This document shows, one piece after another, positions 57,066-64,000 of a DNA stretch of 64,000 nucleotides. The DNA lies in assembly GCA_037892935.1 (NCBI GenBank), contig JAYXKI010000009.1, positions 1,612,001 to 1,676,000 on the forward strand. The letters run 5' to 3'. A program made the position numbers and the translations under genes. The notes beneath the pieces were generated by a model. That model worked only from the letters and a program-made list of their open reading frames with translations, had not been told where the DNA came from and made no database searches. Source of the stretch: Phlebopus portentosus. Lineage: Eukaryota > Basidiomycota > Agaricomycetes > Boletales > Boletinellaceae. Positions within the stretch are counted from its first letter, which is position 1. Every line of letters starts with the position of its first letter.

Positions 57066-57389
57066 GTACTCGCGGGAAAATTATCCTAGACGTTTAGTAC
57101 TATTTTTAGTACACATTTTGTGTTTGGCCGCGTAGAATGTGATGGCCAAAGTTGTAATAGCTAATCGTCCTTGTGCAGTTATATGGCAACCTGAAGGCAA
57201 GGACGAGTCACCGGGAGGCTCAAGCCCAGAGTGTGACAAAAATTGACGCGTAGAGTGACTTAGTCACAACCGGGACGCGTTCATCAAAAGCGCGACCGTG
57301 ACGAGGACCCGGGTCCCCTCCTTCCTTTGTCTCAATCACCTTTCAAGGCAGGCAGGCCACCGCCGGTTGTCCCTACGGTCTGTGCAAAC
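57066..57389. other. intergenic, upstream of the SNF2/RING gene
   Basis: This stretch holds repeated GTGAC/GTCAC motifs (57231-57303), with cgcgtagagtgacttagtcac forming an imperfect palindrome. Otherwise nothing is recognised. It is probably the promoter of the gene that follows. Confidence 0.35.
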
Positions 57390-60300
57390 ATGACCGTGAT
57401 ACTGGATAGGAAGGCGTTGAGGAATATTGCAAGAAAGACGCTTGGACGCGGAGAAAACGATGAGCAACCGATTTCAACAATTTACACCGCCCATTTGAAG
57501 CATTTTCTGGCCGCGTACCCGGATGAACAGAACTTCACAATAGATCTCGACAATGGATGTAAGTTCGCTGGCTTAATATACTAATCTGCATTGACTTCAG
57601 TTGCCAATTTCATAGATGGTTCGGTATACTGTCGTGTTTGTCATCGCAGACTTCCGCCTGGCGACGGAGAGCCAGAAGAAGATGGGAAAGACATATTCGG
57701 CGCTATGAACAACTTCGAGGTATGCGCTGTTCTCCTCGCATTTTCTGATGTACTCACTGCTTGCTGTCTGTTAGGAGCATGTAAAAACGTCTGCCCACCG
57801 AAGTAGGAAGGCAACGGCGTCGACTTCAGTGGAGCCACCCGGACCTGTCGCCAAGGCGCTCAGGCAAACAAATGCAACGCCTGGACCAAGCAGAGCTCCG
57901 AGCTCGTGCCTCTTCATTGATCTTACAGAGGACTCACCGGAGCCTATCCGATCGGGTGGTTCCTCGAAACCAAGAACACCAGACGTCGACCAAGACTACT
58001 TGCTAGCCCTGAAGCTCGATGAGGAACTGAATGGCCCCCGAATGGAAAGTAACAGGCCGGAACGACCAAATGGTGCCCCACCTCTTGAACCTATGGACGT
58101 TGACGAGATACTCGGCGGCGGCGCAGTGTCAAGGCCAAACAATGGACACCGCGGTGCCTTTGTTCACGCAACTGCTCTGCATGGGCCTGAAGATGTTCAA
58201 GATGAAATCCCATTTGACGAAACGTATCATGCACATATACTAGGACTATTGAGGTCGTCCGGCGACAGTCTTACCTCATACAAGTTATACAAAGAAGGTC
58301 AGGAATGCGTTTATTTGCCCTGAATATTTGTTTTATTGACGTACGTCCAGACCCTAGTACGATCCAGATTCGCTGTCTCACCTGCCATTTCTCGGTCGCT
58401 TTGCCGGCTTCTGGTTCCTTTGAAACAGCTTTTAATGATATCATGGAAGGCTTCGCTGCTTATGGCGTGCGTCATTCTTTGCGAGCGATTTCATAAATAC
58501 TTACGTATCATTCTAGGAGCATCTCAAGACGCCTCACCATATTCGCAAGAGACATGAAGCATCAATGCAGGCCGCTGGACAAGATTTGAATTCCTACCCG
58601 ATCTCTCAACATTCGCACTCTCAATCATGTACCTCAATGTGGTCCGACAGCTCAAGCTTAGGAAAACGCAAGCTTCCTGGAAGCTGGAATGAGGCTGATG
58701 AAGCAGTCTCAGCTGGATATCCTCCTTCGTCTAACTCTTTCAGTCATGCGCAGCATCCGTTCATCTCTGCAAAGGCTATGCAACAAGCATTAGATCATTT
58801 ACCGCAACAAAGTAACTCAAACATGGATTATCACTCTAATCTACCGGTTCCTGTCGTTTCGAATAATCATCAACCGGGGTCTCCAGGTCTAGAAGCTGAG
58901 CGTAGTATCGCGATCCGCCGCTTTCAGGAATTGCAAGCAGCAACAATGGATGGTTATGGCTCGTACAGAGGTAGAATGAACTCGGAAGACTTTAATATAA
59001 ACTATGATGACGGCGAGTCCTCGGCAAGGATTGATTGTGGAGGCGGCGACATGGATAAGCAGTGCGTTTGTCCTTTATCTGCGCACTCTTCCAGATGCAA
59101 ATGCTGATGTGCAATCTAGGTTCAGGGAATTCATGAATCAGGCTTTGGAGGAGTTCAAGGATGTCACGACCGTCGCGGAATCCCAGAACAAATTGAAAAT
59201 GCGAACCGAAAACGATCTCCTCAACGGAATGGTAGTTCGCCTTCTTCCGCATCAGATTATCGGGGTAGCATGGATGGTTGATCAGGTTAGTTTTCCTGTC
59301 TACTCAGCGTTCAATACTCGGCTGATATCAGAACAGGAGAAAAATGAAGACAAACTCGGCGGAATTCTTGCAGATGCTATGGGTTCGTTTCCATTGATTC
59401 GTTGTCAATGACGATGGCAGAACTAATCTGTATTCGTTTGCAACTTGCAGGCTTGGGAAAGGTGCTCAGCGCAACCTTCTAATGTTCCCATCTTGACTGA
59501 CTCTCACTCGACATTATTATAGACTATCCAAATGATTGCCACCATGGTCTTCGACCGTCCTCCTCCTAGAACAGTGGAATATGATTTCTATGAACGTCGT
59601 CACCTAGACAAAGGGAAAGCCAAGGAAGTTCAGCAAGAGCGTAAAACTACCCTGGTACTTGCTCCGGCTTCCCTTTTACAACAGGTGAGTTGATCTCTCC
59701 ATTCATCGGACTTTCAGCTGACTCGTCTCCGAAGTGGTACGAAGAATTCGATGATAAAGTTGCTCCTGGTGTCTTCCGTGTACACATTCATCATGGAAAA
59801 GACAAACTCAAAACAGTGAAGGAAATAGAAGAATACGACGTCAGCATTCCTGGTAATCCTTTGTTTGTAGAACCAGTTCCTGACATTTTTTATAGGTCAT
59901 CATCGCTTCTCACCAGTCTGTTGTAATGGACTTTCCGAAGGAAAAGAAGGACTTGACCAGGCAAGACGACGACGATGAGGATTCGTCAGAACAAGATACA
60001 CCTGTAGCGAACAGGAAGACCTTGTTTGTCTCGTCGACTTGCTCGATGTGATCAGTTACTAATTCTTACTTTAGAGGCCCACTCGCGAGAGTTCAGTGGC
60101 TACGAGTTGTCATTGACGAAGCTCAAAACATTCGCAATAAGTCAGTAGATCCTGATGCGGGTACTGACGGACATCTCTTGATCTCGGTATCATCATTAGG
60201 TCTACTCGAACCAGTACGTGCGTCGCGAAGCTCGACTCTCGCTATAGATGGTGTCTTACCGGGACGCCGATAACCAATACACTGTAAGCGGACATTTTTT

Positions 60301-63102
60301 TTATTACTCACAAGCTATCAATGATCACCTGAATATTTTCAGCGCGGATATCTATGCCTTTATGCGGTAATGTCCTTTCAGATTAAATAATATAGACCTG
60401 CGGCAGACAATTTACTTATTCTCTCAGATTCTGTCGATTTGCTCCTTGGAATGACTGGAAACTTTTCAATGAGAAAATCGTAAGCGAGTCATGCACCGGG
60501 ACAGAAGTACTTATTGATGGAATTGCAGGCCAGAGTACAGAAAAGAAATCCGAACCGTGCAGGTACGTGCTCCGTCTTAGGGTTCGATCCATTCTTATTG
60601 GGCTATCAGGTCAGAAGGCTCAGGCTGTTCTGAGGCCCCATCTTCTAAGACGCACGAAAGATAGCAAATTGGTATTTGTCAGGATTCTTGTGTAAAACGG
60701 GGGGACTCAATGTTTGTCTAGGATGGCAGACCGATAATTCGACTCGGTCCAAAGACAATAGATATGATAGAACTCGAGTTTACTCCCGAAGAACGTCTAG
60801 TAAGTTCTTGGCGAAGTTGACTCGTCAGAGCTCTCTTAACGAGAGTTGCAGATCTATGAAGGGCTTGAATCACGCCAAAAGAAGATCGTGTCCGTTTTGT
60901 GAAGGAAGGGACAGTCATGAAGAAGTGCGTGCAAACGAATCACGTGTTCTTAGCTCTGATCCTCATTTGCGCACCACAGCTATTCATTTATACTGGTCAT
61001 GATTCTACGTTTGCGTCAACTATGCTGGTGAGTCACATCCTCCGTAGATTATTGACGAACTAACCTTCCCTACTTCAGTCATCCAAAGTTGGCCACAGTA
61101 AGGAGCTTCCTTTAAAAGACGCAATGTCAACTCAGTTTTATCTTTCAGACCGAAGCGGAATCCGAAGAGATGGACGTTGATAAACTAAAGATTGAGCTCG
61201 CGAAGGCCACGAAAATCATGGGGCCTCAGAAGGTTGAGGAGGTGCGTTATGGATGATCTACTATGATGAATATGAGCTGACCTTGTCGGAAAAGGTTAAA
61301 GAACGGTTTGTCTATCTTCCAGCACTAATTAGATTGCGCAAATTAAGGTAAACTCTCGTCATCTAGCTTCAAATCCAGGGTTCTGCATCGTATGAAGGCT
61401 GAACTGGGGCTAGCCAAGCCTGAAGATGATGAATGCGCTGTTTGCATGGAGCGTGAGTTAATATCCCCTGATTTGAGATACTCATCTAATGCATCGAAAA
61501 AGCGATTGTCGAAAATCGGCGCGTCACTAGCTGTGCACATGAGTTCTGCTCAGGTTTGTTAGTTAACCTATTTGTCACAACTGTAATTGACTTTTCTCGC
61601 GCAGTTTGCATAAACGAGGTACTGCAGAACAATAGAGGAAGAGAGTGAGTTCCGATGACTTGCATTTTCAGGCGGAAGCGCTCACCTATACTGTCCTTAC
61701 AGCGTTGAAGACTCGGCTTTATGTCAGTGAACTATAACTAAAGAGCACGTCACATACTGAACAATCATGCAGGCCCACTCTGCCGTGCTAAGATCGATGA
61801 AAGTCACGTATTCGTAGGAAAGATCTTCGAACCGTCTGCCGAGCAGTTGGATGAACTTGAAAAGAGTTTGCCGAGGCCGGCTTCCGGTTCTGAGCCATTA
61901 GCGAAGAAGTTGAAAGTCGACGGTTCTGTGGAAGATACCGTCTCCGGAAGGGACTCGATTAAGCCGCTTAATGACAAGGTTGAACCGAGTACGAAGATGC
62001 AATGCATGCTTGAAAGTATCTTGAGATGGAGGGCGGAGTGTCCCGGGGATAAGGCTATAGTATACTCCCAGTGTAAGTATGCTCGCTTTGTTCACGGAGG
62101 GTTTATCTGAAATCGACTTTATGCTCTTCTAGGGACAAGCATGCTCGATTGTAAGTCCATAAGGAGTACTTGAATAGGCGGAAAATGATTGTCTTCCTAC
62201 AGTGGTTGAAGCGTATCTGAAAGAATCCGGAGTTCAGGTCCTTCGTTATGACGGAAGGATGAACCGCCTGGCGCGCGTTGAGTATGTGGATCTGTTCGTG
62301 AAGATCAACTCCGTCGTGTTACTGACAGACAGATCATCAGCTCCGTTGCCAGGTTCAAGAAGCCGAACGGACCTCCTATCATGCTCGTCAGGTATGCCTC
62401 TATTTGCGGCCTCGATGGGGATGGGGTTCACATGCTGACGACGGACGGTCATATCATACTTGTGTCTGTGACAGTCTGAAGTGCGGCGGAGTCGGGTAAG
62501 CTGGAACGATAACGATATCCTGCGTTGTGCGTATATACTGAGCTCGACGTTCCCCCGCAGTCTGAACCTGACAGTTGCGAACCGCGTGATAAAGTGAGTG
62601 ATTTAGATATGCTGCGTGGGAGCTGTGTGGTCTGACATGGGTGGGGGGGATACATTAGTCTCGACCTTGCGTGGAACTACGCCACTGAGGCGCAGGCGTA
62701 CGACCGCGTGCACCGGCTTGGGCAGCAGAAGCCCGTTGAGGTTCAGCGGCTGGTCATCCGCGGGACCATCGAAGAGAGGTGCGTGTCCGCTGTCCGCACC
62801 GGTCGTGCGGTAGGAAGGAGATTCCGTTGACTGTTGTGTGTTGTATAGGATTATACGCCTGCAGGCGAAGAAGCAAGGTACGCGTGATATTTCACTGCTA
62901 GTTTCAGAATGTACTGAGCCGGGGCGGGGGTGTAGGTTTGTCTGACGCCGCGCTGGGCGAGGGCACGGGCAACAAGCTGCGTCGCCTGACTGCGCGGGAT
63001 ATCGCGCAGGTGAGTCGCGGGCCGTTTGCGTTTGCTTGTAGGGCGCTGATGCGGGAAGGGAACTTACTTACGAGGGTCTTTGTGCAGCTTTTCGACCTTT
63101 GA
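57390..63102 (+). CDS. SNF2-family ATPase with embedded RING finger (Rad5/Rad16/Uls1-like)
   Basis: A gene with some 20 exons. The start at 57390 opens [19 protein letters not shown]; splices at 57554/57599 and 57717/57775 keep frame. An N-terminal SUMO-interaction-like motif [13 protein letters not shown] lies near 57905. Helicase motifs, each completed across introns: ILADAMGLGKTIQM (I, 59365-59530), [10 protein letters not shown] (Ia), [14 protein letters not shown] (II, DEAQ), [16 protein letters not shown] (III), [28 protein letters not shown] (IV-like), GVGLNLT (V), and [20 protein letters not shown] (VI). A C3HC4-type RING sits between the two lobes (CAVCME near 61440, [17 protein letters not shown] near 61775). 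The protein ends RDIAQLFDL. Lobe-embedded RINGs mark the Rad5/Rad16/Uls1 group: DNA translocases with ubiquitin-ligase activity in repair or SUMO-targeted turnover. The SIM points to the Uls1 type; orthology is inferred. Confidence 0.88.
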
Positions 63103-63394
63103 GGTCTCACGAGTTCTTTCTTTTACCAGGCCAGGAATGAATGGAATGGAATGGAAGGAGTACGGGATTCGGTTCGGTTCGTTTTAGACAGGACTGGACT
63201 GGACTGCGGAAGGAACTTTCTTGGAACGATCAGGCTTCTTGATACCGTAGAGACAGTACACGGAAGGATAGAAGGATGTATATCGTATCGTATTGTATTT
63301 ACTCAAGGAAGAAGATGAAGATGGAAAAAAAATGTACGACGTACGACGTGAGATAACTCGATACCGATCGATCGGCATGTCGATCATCAGGAAG

Positions 63395-63428
<34 letters not shown>

Positions 63429-63456
63429 ATTAATTACTTACTACTTAGGAGGGAAG
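63103..63456. repeat. convergent 3' region with (TA)n microsatellite
   Basis: 3' region between the SNF2/RING gene and the lysophospholipase. A pure (TA)14 run lies at 63395-63422, and short ggaatggaatgg and ggactggactgg repeats near 63140-63205. No gene is recognised. Confidence 0.7.
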
Positions 63457-63847
63457 TCAGGGCGACCAGCAGTACCGCCCGAAGCAGCTCTCGCACAGCC
63501 CGCTCCTCTGGATGCCCTGTTGGGCGCGCGCGCGGTCGACGATGGCGCATGCGAGGCATGCGGGCCAGTCTGGGTCGGCTGGTAGGGGAGGGGGAGAGGA
63601 AGAGGAAGAGGAAGAGGAAGAGGAAGAGGAAGAGGAAGAGGAAGAGGAAGAGGGAGAGGAAGAAGAGGAAGAGTTGTTGTTGGGAGGAGGGAAGCCCTGC
63701 ACGGCGATACGGAGGGACTGGTCGAGCATGCCCTGGATCTCCAGCTCTGCGTATGCGGTTTGCTGGGTTGAGGTGTTTGTGAGCGGCGGTTCGCCCGCGG
63801 GTGGGCCGCCGTTTGCGAGGTAGATTATGAGCGGTGCCGGTGGTGGG

Positions 63848-63878
<31 letters not shown>

Positions 63879-64000
63879 GGGAGGAGGGGAAGCACCCGAA
63901 GAAGGTGGGCCGCGTTGTGAGCCCCTGCGACGTGAATGCGCTTTGCGTTGTGGGTACGGGTGGGAAGGAGTATGATCCTGGGAAGAGGGACGTGCGGTTT
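63457..64000 (-). CDS. Lysophospholipase (phospholipase B family), C-terminal part
   Basis: The C-terminal 180 or so residues of a secreted PLA2_B-type lysophospholipase, cut by the window edge. It would hydrolyse acyl chains from (lyso)phospholipids at the cell surface or outside. Family signatures: PTFFGCFPSS, PLIIYLANGGPP, PPLTNTSTQQTAYAELEIQG, MLDQSLRIAVQGF, and the Cys-rich end DPDWPACLACAIVDRARAQQ, then CESCFGRYCW. The active-site Ser and Asp lie outside the window. Two polyserine stretches are inserted: a short one after FFGCFP and a long one of about 25 Ser after PPPNNN, encoded by a (GAGGAA)n microsatellite on the plus strand (63592-63673). They sit in loops between conserved blocks. 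The stop is at 63457; no intron is evident here. Confidence 0.9.
63592..63673. repeat. (GAGGAA)n microsatellite within the lysophospholipase gene
   Basis: About 80 bp of nearly perfect GAGGAA hexamers. Read on the minus strand it is TCC/TCT serine codons in frame with the lysophospholipase, so length changes by whole hexamers would keep the frame. Confidence 0.9.

Noticed and set aside
63512..63823. Plus-strand frames with long Glu or Lys/Arg runs
   Set aside because: They are the antisense of the GAGGAA microsatellite inside the lysophospholipase gene, whose minus-strand frame has clear family motifs.
1..64000. CRISPR arrays, operons or prokaryotic-style systems
   Set aside because: No regularly spaced repeat arrays occur, and spliceosomal introns are everywhere; the window is eukaryotic nuclear DNA.

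Overview
This is a nuclear window from a filamentous basidiomycete, most likely an Agaricomycete and possibly a polypore. The evidence is many short (48-60 bp) GT-AG introns, a STE3-type pheromone receptor of the basidiomycete B mating-type kind, a large set of FunK1-type kinase-like genes, and a CCHC/chromodomain Ty3/gypsy element. All gene models were spliced by eye. For most of the larger genes the chosen introns give an open frame whose exon lengths sum to a multiple of three, but 5' ends remain uncertain where stated.

Region 1 (1-10.3 kb) is mostly housekeeping: ARPC5 of the Arp2/3 complex, an orphan protein with a glycine/alanine-rich hydrophobic C-terminus, a SAP-domain protein with membrane segments, a BAR-SH3 adaptor, and a single-pass membrane protein with two tandem extracellular beta-sandwich modules.

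Region 2 (10.3-31.1 kb) is a FunK1 gene array. It holds five long copies (four on the minus strand, one on the plus) and at least five truncated or decayed copies. The long copies share one exon plan, with internal exons of 156, about 700 and 143 nt. They fall into two N-terminal subfamilies. Related CRE-like motifs (consensus close to ACGTGAYGTGACA in gene orientation) precede most copies. One copy has a GT-to-TT change at a splice donor. A 0.3 kb direct repeat flanks the last copies.

Region 3 (31.6-42.1 kb) holds a ferric-reductase-like flavocytochrome with a probable GC-AG intron, a secreted Ser-rich GPI-type protein, a cytochrome P450 and the STE3-like receptor. I found no CaaX pheromone gene in the flanks I scanned.

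Region 4 (42.5-55.9 kb) is one decayed Ty3/gypsy chromovirus-type element with 311-bp LTRs and an intact 5-bp target duplication (GCATG). Its pol is broken by two nested TG...CA insertions of 1.8 and 1.6 kb, each with its own short target duplication. All six LTR differences are CpG transitions, and almost all in-frame stops are UGA. Both point to methylation-driven decay.

Region 5 (56.2-64 kb) holds a coiled-coil hypothetical gene, a many-exon SNF2/RING ATPase with a SUMO-interaction-like motif, and, cut by the right edge, the C-terminus of a secreted lysophospholipase carrying a microsatellite-encoded serine tract.
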